This document shows positions 46,353 through 53,712 of a stretch of 64,000 nucleotides of DNA, piece by piece. Each line of letters opens with the position of its first letter. Position 1 is the first letter of the stretch. The stretch is taken from positions 37,142,001 through 37,206,000 of the forward strand of contig NC_092594.1 of the NCBI RefSeq assembly GCF_047663525.1, written 5' to 3'. The DNA is from Anas platyrhynchos. Lineage: Eukaryota; Chordata; Aves; Anseriformes; Anatidae. The notes below the pieces were generated by a model. The model had not been told where the DNA came from, did no database searches, and saw nothing but the letters and a program-made list of their open reading frames with translations. A program made the position numbers and the translations under genes.

Positions 46353-47561
46353 ATGACCCTGTCGGGAGGCGGCAGCGCCATGGCCGGGCAGAGCGCGCTG
46401 GCGGCGGAGGACGTGGACATCGACGTGGTGGGCGAGGGAGACGACGGGCTGGGCAAGGAGAGCGACGGCGAGGCCCGCAGCCCCGGGGCGCCGCCGCTGG
46501 ACGGGGCGGCGGAGCCGGCGCTGCCCGCCGAGGTGGGAGCCGAGAGCGGCAGCAGCGGCAGCGGCAGCCCGGCCCCGGCGGGCCCCGGCGGAGCGGCCGA
46601 GGGCGGCAAGGGGGGCGGCGGAGGCGGCGGCGGCGGCGAGGACGGGGCGAGCGGAGCGGCGGCGGCGGCGGCGGGGCAGAGCAAGCCCAAGAGCAGCCTG
46701 GTGAAGCCGCCCTACTCGTACATCGCGCTGATCACCATGGCCATCCTGCAGAGCCCGCAGAAGAAGCTGACGCTGAGCGGCATCTGCGAGTTCATCAGCA
46801 ACCGCTTCCCCTACTACCGGGAGAAGTTCCCCGCCTGGCAGAACAGCATCCGCCACAACCTCTCGCTCAACGACTGCTTCGTCAAAATCCCCCGGGAGCC
46901 CGGCAACCCGGGCAAGGGCAACTACTGGACGCTGGACCCGCAGTCCGAGGACATGTTCGACAACGGCAGCTTCCTCCGGCGGAGGAAGCGCTTCAAGCGG
47001 CACCAGCAGGAGCACCTGCGGGACCAGACGGCGCTCATGATGCAGGGTTTCGGCGCCTACGGCCTGGCCGGGCCCTACGGCCGCCCCTACGGGCTGCACC
47101 CCGGCGCCTACCCGCACCCCGCGGCCGCCGCCGCCGCGCTGCAGTACCCCTACATCCCCCCCGTCGGGCCCATGCTGCCGCCCGCCGTGCCGCTGCTGCC
47201 GTCCAGCGAGCTGAGCCGCAAAGCCTTCAACTCGCAGCTCGGCCCCAGCCTGCAGCTGCAGCTCGGCAGCCTGGGAGCCGCCGGCTCCATCGTCAAGTCG
47301 GAGCCCAGCAGCCGCCCGTCGTTCAGCATCGAGAACATCATCGGCGGCCCCGCCGCCAGCTCGGCGGCAGGAGCCCAGACTTTCCTGCGGCCGCCCGTCA
47401 CCGTGCAGTCGGCCCTCGTGGCCCACCAGCCGCTGGCACTCGCCCGGACCACCGCGGCCATCGCCCCCATCCTCAGCGTGCCTACCAACATCATCGCCGG
47501 CCAGTTCCTGCAGCCCGCCGCCCCGGCCGCCGCCGTGCAGGCCAAGTGGCCGGCTCAGTAG
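46353..47561 (+). CDS. FOXD3: FOXD3, forkhead box D3 transcription factor, intronless
   Basis: Complete single-exon frame of 402 codons ending in TAG. The N-terminus opens with MTLSGGGSA and an acidic [13 protein letters not shown] segment (residues 21-33), a FOXD3 hallmark. A low-complexity Gly/Ala linker follows (about 79-108, including nine glycines at 87-95). The forkhead winged-helix domain spans about 116-213, from [11 protein letters not shown] through the recognition-helix segment [15 protein letters not shown] to the basic [11 protein letters not shown] tail. A conserved FSIENII motif at 324-330 resembles an engrailed-homology Groucho/TLE recruitment motif. The protein ends in AKWPAQ, as I recall for human FOXD3. 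By family knowledge it is a nuclear, mainly repressive or pioneer factor of pluripotent cells and premigratory neural crest. It is shorter than the human protein (about 478 aa, from memory) because linker and C-terminal Ala/Gly tracts are reduced. I chose the first Met for its conserved MTLSGGG start; Met10 has the stronger start context. Identity is nearly certain. Confidence 0.99.
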   Translation: MTLSGGGSAMAGQSALAAEDVDIDVVGEGDDGLGKESDGEARSPGAPPLDGAAEPALPAEVGAESGSSGSGSPAPAGPGGAAEGGKGGGGGGGGGEDGASGAAAAAAGQSKPKSSLVKPPYSYIALITMAILQSPQKKLTLSGICEFISNRFPYYREKFPAWQNSIRHNLSLNDCFVKIPREPGNPGKGNYWTLDPQSEDMFDNGSFLRRRKRFKRHQQEHLRDQTALMMQGFGAYGLAGPYGRPYGLHPGAYPHPAAAAAALQYPYIPPVGPMLPPAVPLLPSSELSRKAFNSQLGPSLQLQLGSLGAAGSIVKSEPSSRPSFSIENIIGGPAASSAAGAQTFLRPPVTVQSALVAHQPLALARTTAAIAPILSVPTNIIAGQFLQPAAPAAAVQAKWPAQ

Positions 47562-47712
47562 CCCAAGTGGCCGGCCCGGTAGCCAGGGTGGCCGGCCAGG
47601 TAGCCCAAGTGGCCGGCCCGGTAGCCCCCGGGTGGCCGGCTCGGTAGCCAGGGTGGCCGGTCCGGTAGCCCCAAGGTGGCCGGCCCAGTAGCCTAAGCGG
47701 CCGGCCCGGTAG
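47541..47712 (+). repeat. Minisatellite copied from the FOXD3 stop-codon region, 8 units
   Basis: Eight units of 21, 21, 21, 21, 23, 21, 23 and 21 bp run head to tail. Unit 1 (47,541-47,561) is the last seven codons of FOXD3, encoding AKWPAQ and stop. Units 2-8 follow at 47,562, 47,583, 47,604, 47,625, 47,648, 47,669 and 47,692. Seven of the eight share a GTGGCCGG core, all end in GTAG or AGTAG, and the eighth has GCGGCCGG. Because AKWPAQ is conserved in FOXD3 proteins, the coding copy is the likely source and the others are duplicates. Confidence 0.95.
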
Positions 47713-47728
47713 CCCCGCCGTGCCCCTC

Positions 47729-47789
47729 GGATGGATGGATGGATGGACGGACGGACAGACGGCCGGCCGGCCGGACAGACAGACAGACC
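47729..47789 (+). repeat. Drifting tetranucleotide repeat in the FOXD3 3' UTR
   Basis: One four-base register passes through different motifs: GGAT units, then GGAC, AGAC, GGCC three times, GGAC, and AGAC again. This is best read as a single microsatellite that has mutated and re-expanded in sections. Confidence 0.9.
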
Positions 47790-48166
47790 GCTGCCGGCAG
47801 CGCCTGCCGCTGCTTTTCGGGCTTTTTATTTTTCTAAAGAGGCGAAAGGACGGTCGCGACCAGCAGCCGCGGGCTTTCACTTTTTTTGAAGGTTCCGGCG
47901 CTCCGAGCGGTTTTATCCGAAATAAGCGAGAGAACGAAAAAAAAAAAAAAAAAAGAACGGGAAAAAAAAAATGTATAAAGAAATAAGCGGGGGAAATTTT
48001 AAATATTAAACGAACGAACAGCAGCAACAGCGAGAAAAAAAATAATTGGAGACGAAAAGAAAAAAAAAGGAGGAAAACGCTGTCATTCTATTATAGAAGT
48101 CTGTTTATATATGAATGAATATATGTATTCTAAATGTTATCCCTTCGTGTTGTACACAACTTTGTA

Positions 48167-48172
48167 AATAAA
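48167..48172 (+). terminator. FOXD3: Polyadenylation signal AATAAA of FOXD3
   Basis: Canonical AATAAA follows an AT-rich 3' UTR end and precedes a T/G-containing stretch (gctttgtctg near 48,193). Its place 606 bases after the stop codon suits FOXD3. An ATTAAA at 48,005-48,010 is a possible earlier alternative. Confidence 0.8.
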
Positions 48173-48228
48173 TTTTTAAAACGCTCTGCCCGGCTTTGTC
48201 TGACAGGCGCGGCGACGGCGGCTGCGGG

Positions 48229-48398
48229 GCCGAGCGGAACCGAGCCGGGCTGAGCCGTGCCGGGCTGGGCTGAACCGAGCTTTGCTGGTACCGAGCCTTA
48301 TTGAGCCGGGCTGAGCCGTTCCGAGCCGGGTTGAGCCGAGCTGTGCAGTGCTAAGCCGGGCTGAGCTGTTCCGAGCCGTGCCGAGCCGAGCCGGGTCC
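48229..48398 (+). repeat. GC-rich minisatellite with a 10-bp period downstream of FOXD3
   Basis: About seventeen ten-base blocks, many of the form nnnnGAGCCG (ggctgagccg, ttccgagccg, ggttgagccg, tgccgagccg). Most blocks hold register without insertions. A longer unit is also visible: ggctgagccg-ttccgagccg is repeated fifty bases later as ggctgagctg-ttccgagccg. It starts about 40 bp beyond the expected FOXD3 cleavage site. Confidence 0.85.
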
Positions 48399-49140
48399 GG
48401 GTCCCACCGCTCGCTGCGGGGCCGGCATCGCCGCGGCTCCCCCGTGCTTTGACTCCCGGCCTCGCCGTGTTTTCCCCCAAAATTTCTTTAATTTTTTCGT
48501 GCCCGACCCGGCTCTGCGCGGCGGTGCGGCGGGATGCTGGCCGTTCCCTGCTGGCACAGGCACGCATCGGGGAGGCTTTCGCGGCTGTTTTGGGGGGGAA
48601 TTGGTTTTAAATAAAACGCCGGGGCCATCCAAGAGCCAAATAAATCTAGGATTTATTTGGGGGAGAATAAAAAACGAAAAGCCGTGCCCGTGCGGGGTCC
48701 GAGCGCGGCTCTTTCGTTGGAGGGAGAAGTGCTGGGGAAGCGGCTCGGCGTGGCGACGGCAGGGAACGGCCTTTCTCACCTAATTCCCGGCAACTAAGTT
48801 TGGAGGGCGGCTGCGAAAAATGTACATTTCTGGGCGTTTTCGTGGCTAAAATACAGAGACCGCCGAGAGGAGAAAATAACCGCAGCGTTGCAGGATTTAA
48901 AGCCCGGCTGCGGAGGGGCTCGGGCTGGCGAAGGGAAGGCGAGACCTCGGCGCTCGGCACTGCCCGGGCTGTCTGCTTTATTCTCTCCCTGGCGAAACGT
49001 TTGGGTTTCGTCGGTGCTGGAAGCCTCGGTGGATTTTGTTCGGGCCCTAAAAAGCTGCTGCGGTTGCGGGGGGAACGGGCGGCGGGCGCTGCGAGAGGAA
49101 CCGAGAGCGCAGCTTGGGGAAAAACGGGGGAAAAAAAGCA
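48399..49140. other. FOXD3 downstream GC-rich flank
   Basis: No exon was recognised. A unique AT-richer patch at 48,630-48,665 (aaataaatctaggatttattt) contains an inverted repeat. The rest has CpG-rich texture with chance frames. Confidence 0.5.
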
Positions 49141-49184
49141 AAACATGAAAAAAAAAAAAAAAAAAAAAAAAAAGAAAAAAAAGT
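49141..49184 (+). repeat. Poly(A)-rich tract
   Basis: About 24 consecutive A after an ATG-containing lead, then gaaaaaaaag. No retroposon body is recognisable upstream, so it is listed as a simple repeat. Confidence 0.9.
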
Positions 49185-49640
49185 CCTTGATTTCCTGGTG
49201 AGGAGTAAATATTATTTTTTTCCTAAGTCAATATTTGCACCTCCGCATATATGCTCCCAGATAAAGGAGGTGCTGGAAGTTTGCAGGCAGGGAGCCGCCG
49301 GACCGGGCACCGAGCGGGCACCGGGGGGGGCCCCCCTGGTCCGGGAGAGCCCCGCGGGCCGTCGGCGTGCTGCGGCCATAAAAGTCGCGGGGAGTTTCAC
49401 AGTTGTGTCTGGCTAATCGGTTTTACACAAACAGCAAATGGTACGTGATGTGGGCAACACGCGCGGGGGTTATTGCTATATTTAGCGGATCCCCCTGGGA
49501 AAAGAGGAAGGAGCCTCTGCTTGAATTCGCTTCTCGGCTCAAGAAGCTGCTGATCCAGGGCTTCCAAGTGACACTGGATAACAGGGGCTCATTCCATTCC
49601 CGAGCCTTTGTTGCTCAGAAAATCGCTCGCTCATATTTCC
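49185..49640. promoter_or_regulatory. Candidate regulatory element downstream of FOXD3
   Basis: Repeat-free sequence of mixed composition (aagtcaatatttgcacctccgc; gctaatcggttttacac; ttattgctatatttagc). It stands out between a poly(A) tract and a GC block. Candidate conserved element by texture only. Confidence 0.3.
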
Positions 49641-50454
49641 GCGCATAGCAGCAATACCTCGGGCTCGGCATCTGCGCTCCGGGCCCGGCGGCGGGAGCTG
49701 CTCGGCGGCAGAACCGGCACCTTGTGTGTCCCCCCCTCCCTCCCCTGCTGCCCTTCGTCCCCCGGCACCTCCGTCCCCTCTTCCTCGCCTTCCCGACAGC
49801 GGCCGGCAGCACCCCCGGTGCCGCAGCATCGCGGGGAAGGGGCGGCGGCGGCTGCCGGGGCCGGGGCCCCGCGGGCAGGTGAGGGCTCCCGGGGGGGGGT
49901 GCAGTGCCGGCACGGGGCCTGCAGGGGGCGCGGGGACCGGGAGCCCCCCCCGTAACCTCCCCCGGGGGTCGGGACCCCCCCTCCGGGGGGCTGGGAGCAT
50001 CCCCGCCGTGCGGGGCCGGGCTGGGCATCCCCCGGGCACAGAGCGGGCGGCGGGGCGCGGGGGGCAGCAGAAAGCCTTTTTCTTTCTTTTTTTTTTTTAA
50101 TATATATTTTTATTTATTTCTCTTCCTTTTCCTTCCCCAGCCCCGTGTGGCAAAACTGGACGCGGCCGCTGACCGCTGACGGATGCCCCGAGCGCCGGTG
50201 CGCTCTGGGGCGCACGGGGGGGAAGGGGGGGGTCGCCCTCCGCACAGCTCAGCCCCGGCCCCGACCCCCGTGGCTTTTTGCTGGGGTGGCCGGGACCCCG
50301 CTCACGCCTCCCGTGGGAGCTCGTGGGCCGGAGGGACCCGGTGCGACCCCCCCGAGCCGCCCCAGGAGGGCGCGGAAGATGCGCGGAAGATGCGCGCCCG
50401 CGGCTCGGAGCCGGGAGGGAGCAGGGCGGCTTTCCGGGGGGACTCGCGGTGAAT
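49641..50454. other. CpG-rich block without a recognisable gene
   Basis: A CpG-island-like stretch with a T-rich and TATATA-containing patch at 50,083-50,130. Frames here are Gly/Pro/Arg/Ala-rich on both strands and look like chance openings. It could be an orphan CpG island for an unannotated noncoding transcript; no direct sign of one. Confidence 0.4.
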
Positions 50455-50690
50455 TTACGTTGTGGCAGTCCTAAAACATAAAGCGTTATGTACTTAAAAG
50501 ACACAGAGCATAGGTATTACACCCACCGAAAGTATTTTAAGTCAGTGAATGTTCAATGTAGCAGGTAGAGATGAACTTAGCACGTCTCCCCGACTGAGCT
50601 GGGAACAGACTCCTCAGCCATAAAATGCACTTAACAGTCTATTTAATAGTGGCGAGGTCCTTGAAAATGCAATATCCATGCTAATCTCGC
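50455..50690. promoter_or_regulatory. Candidate regulatory element, AT-richer island
   Basis: Unique repeat-free sequence (aaaacataaagcgttatgtac; gtcagtgaatgttcaatgtag) between GC-rich blocks, about 3 kb downstream of FOXD3. Candidate conserved element by texture only. Confidence 0.3.
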
Positions 50691-52440
50691 CTTTTTTTTT
50701 TTTTTTTTTCCTAAATCAGAAATGAAAAATAGGTCAGCAAGGCAGAACCTTCCCCTCCCGTTTAAAACGTGACATTTCGTCTGTCGGAAGAGCTGAGCAA
50801 ACTTCAGGAATTCGGGCTCGGGGAACTCGATTCGGATCGGGGAACGGGAGCTCTGCTCCGGCCGCAGATCCGGAGTGCCGGGGGGGGGCTTTGCCTCGCC
50901 TCTACTCGGCTTTCCATCACCCCAGGAGCCGGGGGAAGGCAAAGAGGCGGCTGAGCTGCTTGCAAAGGGTTAAAGAAAGGCGTTTGTCCGCTCCTTATCG
51001 GCTTCTCCCTGCTGCCGGGAGCCGAGCGGCAGCCGCTTGCCGGCTCTGCCCCGCTGCTCGATGCGCCCGCGCTGCCTTTCCCAGCCATTGATCCGCTCAA
51101 AGTCACGGCAGAAATGCTGGTGACAGGGACTCGATTCCAGGCGACGCGACCCGGTGCAAGTATTTCGGGGGCGTTCGATAAAAAAGCTTTTTTTTTTTTT
51201 TTTTTTTTTTTTCCCGGGAAGGGAACGATCGCACCTCGAGACCAGGCGGGCTGCGATAACTGGGAGGATGGGGTGCGGGACGGGGACGGGACGGGGACAG
51301 GGATGGGGACAGCTGAGGACAGTATCGGGGCATTTCTAACAGGTTTGGGGCTCCCAGCATCTGGAGAGGGCGGTCAGCTCAGGGGGATTTGGGTTTGCTG
51401 CCCACACAACCCCCTGAACTCCCCGTCTCTCCATCCCTCCCTGCTGAGGTGACGCTGGAAGGAAATTTCCCCAAATGCTGAGGTGACTGCAGGTGGAGAG
51501 ACACCGACATCTCTAAAAATTTGCTCTCAGTTGGCAGACAGCTGGGGTTATGGAAATCTGCGACCTCGTTGCGTTGGAAAAACCTGAAGGGAAAAAAGCG
51601 ATCTCTGGTGGCACGCAGTACTCAGCCCGATTTAATAATAATCATATTGCCCGATATCCGTATACTTTGAAAATAACCCGTAAATGTCAAAAAAATCTAC
51701 GGAGAATTTTGTTTTCCTACAATCTCTTAATTTTAAACCCTAATATTTGAAGTGATCAGGTGCTTCTTGAGCACACTTCCATTCTGCAGCGCTTGGTTTT
51801 AAACAGGTTGGGTTTATGCTTTAATTTTTGGTTAGCCCTGAACTGGTCGGGCAGTCGGACTCTCCATGGGTCCCCTCCAACTGAACTAATAGTATTTATT
51901 TATCTATTTATTTATTTATTTACTCTAAATCCCTTAAAAGTTTCCGTCCTGGGATTCCAGCCCAAGGAGAGCACGGGCACCAGTTGTTGTGGAAAGTCAT
52001 GAAAGTCTGAGTATGTGGTGTTGGTTTAAATATGTATATATATATGTGTATATATATATATTTATATATATGTTTTCTACTAAATTGGATGTCCTGATCT
52101 CAGTTAGACGTGGAAACTGAGGAAAAACATCAATCTAAAGAACAGAGACCGCACTTTTTGGTGTTGGTACGGGCTGTGTGAGGCCGATGTGGGCTCCTTC
52201 ACCTTATTTTACGCACTTTGTCAGGACCTGAAGGGGCACCACAGAAATACAGCCGATAAAGGCCGTCAGGCAGCAGCCCCCGGCGCCTCAAGTCCGGCTC
52301 CTGGACGTTGCCACCCACACTCAACGCCTGAGGAGCACCTCCCCAAGTCGTAGCTGAAGCACAGATCCTGCAGCAGCCGCTTCCCTCTTGTTAAAACAAA
52401 CAAATAAAGCAGCGAGCCGGGCTCTCTCCTGAGGCGAGCA
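50691..52440. other. Noncoding sequence between FOXD3 and ALG6
   Basis: Contains T-runs at about 50,691-50,710 and T24 at 51,189-51,212, a (TTTA)n patch at 51,896-51,922, and a TA/GTAT-rich microsatellite at about 52,030-52,072. The stretch 51,600-51,740 (aataataatcatattgcccg; gaaaataacccgtaaatg) has unique conserved-looking texture. No exon was recognised. Confidence 0.5.
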
Positions 52441-52780
52441 CCGACCCCGCGCAGCGCTCCCCCCTCACGCCCTCCCCGCGCCCCGCCGCTGACAGGACCC
52501 GAGCCCCGCCCCCCTGCCCGGCTCCGAGCCCAGCTGCGCACGCGCGGGCCTGGGCGCATGCGCGCTGCGGCGCCCCTCGCCTTTTCTCCGCCCCGCGCGC
52601 CCGGCGGCCTCGTCGAACGCGGAAGCGCGCGCGCGCGCGGCCGTTGGGTCCTGTGAGGGGGCGCGCGCCGGGGAGGGGCGGGGCACGGTGTGTGTGGGGG
52701 GTAGAGGGGCGCGGGCGCTGCCCGCTGCCTCAGGGCGGGCGGGGGGCGCTGAGGGGAGGGCGTCGCTGTGGTGTGCTCCG
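52440..52780. promoter_or_regulatory. ALG6: CpG-island promoter of ALG6
   Basis: Dense CpG sequence with GC boxes (ccccgcccccc near 52,504). Two NRF1-like sites lie 19 bp apart: TGCGCACGCGCG at 52,535-52,546 and the palindrome GCGCATGCGC at 52,554-52,563. A (CG)n run sits at about 52,626-52,639. No TATA box is evident. Position about 1 kb upstream of the first coding exon, and the housekeeping-type architecture, make it the ALG6 promoter. Confidence 0.75.
52565..52652 (+). other. ALG6: Probable ALG6 noncoding exon 1 (donor at 52,653)
   Basis: A coding exon with its own acceptor at 53,601 requires an upstream 5' UTR exon. A consensus-like donor (cct|gtgagg) lies at 52,653 just downstream of the NRF1 sites. 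The start is a guess and the donor is the best candidate seen, not proven. Confidence 0.4.
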
Positions 52781-53600
52781 TGTGGGGCGTCCCTCGTGTG
52801 CCCGGTGTGCCCCTCGTGTGCACCGTGGGGTGTTCCAGGTGTGCCCCATGTGCCCCCTGGGTCCTGCCAGCGGCTACCTGAGGGAAATAAGCTCCCCCCC
52901 CCACCCCGGTCCCCTCAGGCACAGGTGTAGCGCAGGGCGGTGCGCTCCTGGGCTCTGCTGCCGAGCCTGAAGTAGTTTCTTCGTCTTTTTCTTCTTTTCT
53001 AACCCAGAGCGAAATAGTTTTGGTGTTCTGGGTCGAGTTTTTGTGTTTTCTGTTCTTAGTGGCTTTGGCATGGGGTAACATCGGCGTTTTCCTGTTACTT
53101 TGTCCCAAGGTTGCATGTGGCGGATGTAGCAACCTTTTGTGTTTTTACATGTAGCTAACATTTATATAACTTTTTGCATAAATTTAAACCAGAAGGGAAT
53201 CCCATCTACGCCTTCCATAACTCAGCTGTGCTGTGTTTAGTCCAGAAATTAAGTGATGTTGACCCAATACCAGGGCATTCATTCACCACTATAAACTGCA
53301 TGCTCCTCAACACTTCCTTGAAAACATTTTTCTTTTCAAATACTTTTTTTTTTTCCAAATACAAGTTCACGAGCTACTAAAGATACTTAACAACTTCATG
53401 TTGAAACGTGCTATGTTTGCGTAACAGATTCGGTGGTGCTCATTAGGATGAAGCCTATGTATGTTTCTCTAAATTTTGTCAGATGCTTGGTCAGTTTATA
53501 GCTCAGAACCAGGAGAACTTATTGCTACTGCCATTAAATGCCTAAGAAATGAACCCAGACAGTGTCATAGCAATGTTTCTGGTGTGGTTTTTTTTTTCAG
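52653..53600 (+). other. ALG6: ALG6 intron 1 (probable)
   Basis: Starts in the CpG island and becomes AT-rich after about 52,930. A short imperfect repeat of GTGTGCCC-type units lies at about 52,786-52,860. The acceptor at 53,600 is clear; the donor is inferred. Confidence 0.45.
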
Positions 53601-53630
53601 GTACCTTTGGGCTTCTTACAAAGACCAGCA

Positions 53631-53712
53631 ATGGAGAAGTGGAGCTTAATGACAGTTACTGTTTTACTGGCCCTTACCGTACGCTGGACTGTATCACTGA
53701 GTTCTTACTCAG
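53631..53712 (+). CDS. ALG6: ALG6 coding exon 2 (first coding exon)
   Basis: The acceptor tttttttttcag ends at 53,600 and a 30-base 5' UTR precedes ATG at 53,631, in a strong start context (G at -3, G at +4). The exon encodes MEKWSLMTV, then a hydrophobic stretch forming the first membrane segment (about residues 6-24, ending in RWTVSL), and ends SSYS plus one base. The donor gtaata begins at 53,713 (phase 1). The start matches human ALG6 MEKW. The SYSGAGKPP junction with the next exon is exact. Confidence 0.97.

Larger units (their letters stand above)
45455..47830. promoter_or_regulatory. CpG island over the FOXD3 promoter and gene
   Basis: Continuous very GC- and CpG-rich sequence covers the promoter, leader, coding region and start of the 3' UTR. 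Boundaries were set by eye where the AG-rich tract ends on the left and A-rich 3' UTR begins on the right. Such islands typify developmental regulators under Polycomb control. Confidence 0.8.
47562..48195 (+). other. FOXD3: FOXD3 3' UTR
   Basis: Runs from the stop codon to just past the poly(A) signal at 48,167. In order it contains seven stop-codon-derived repeat units (47,562-47,712), a drifting tetranucleotide repeat (47,729-47,789), a GC-rich stretch, A-rich tracts near 47,940-47,970 and 48,050-48,070, then an AT-rich tail. The tail (about 48,080-48,180, with tatatatgaatgaatatatg) looks like an ordinary vertebrate 3' UTR end. The cleavage site is inferred. Confidence 0.75.

Noticed and set aside
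45651-47426. 591-codon open frame on the minus strand, antisense to FOXD3
   Set aside because: FOXD3 codons are strongly G/C at the third position, which removes stop codons from the antisense frame. The peptide is low-complexity Ala/Gly/Arg/Pro with no family resemblance, and it crosses the promoter and leader.
47541-47712. CRISPR-like array of direct repeats
   Set aside because: Units are contiguous with no spacers, the host is a vertebrate, and the source is the FOXD3 coding end.
49141-49184. Poly(A) tail of a processed pseudogene
   Set aside because: No coding-like sequence or target-site duplication was found upstream; other A-runs of similar length occur throughout the locus.
51550-51750. 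66-codon + strand frame with a fairly protein-like composition
   Set aside because: Sequence texture suits a conserved noncoding element better; there is no domain and no splice context.
52266-53132. 288-codon minus-strand frame across the ALG6 CpG island
   Set aside because: Low stop density in CpG-rich DNA explains it. It runs through the NRF1 sites and intron 1 and shows no domain.
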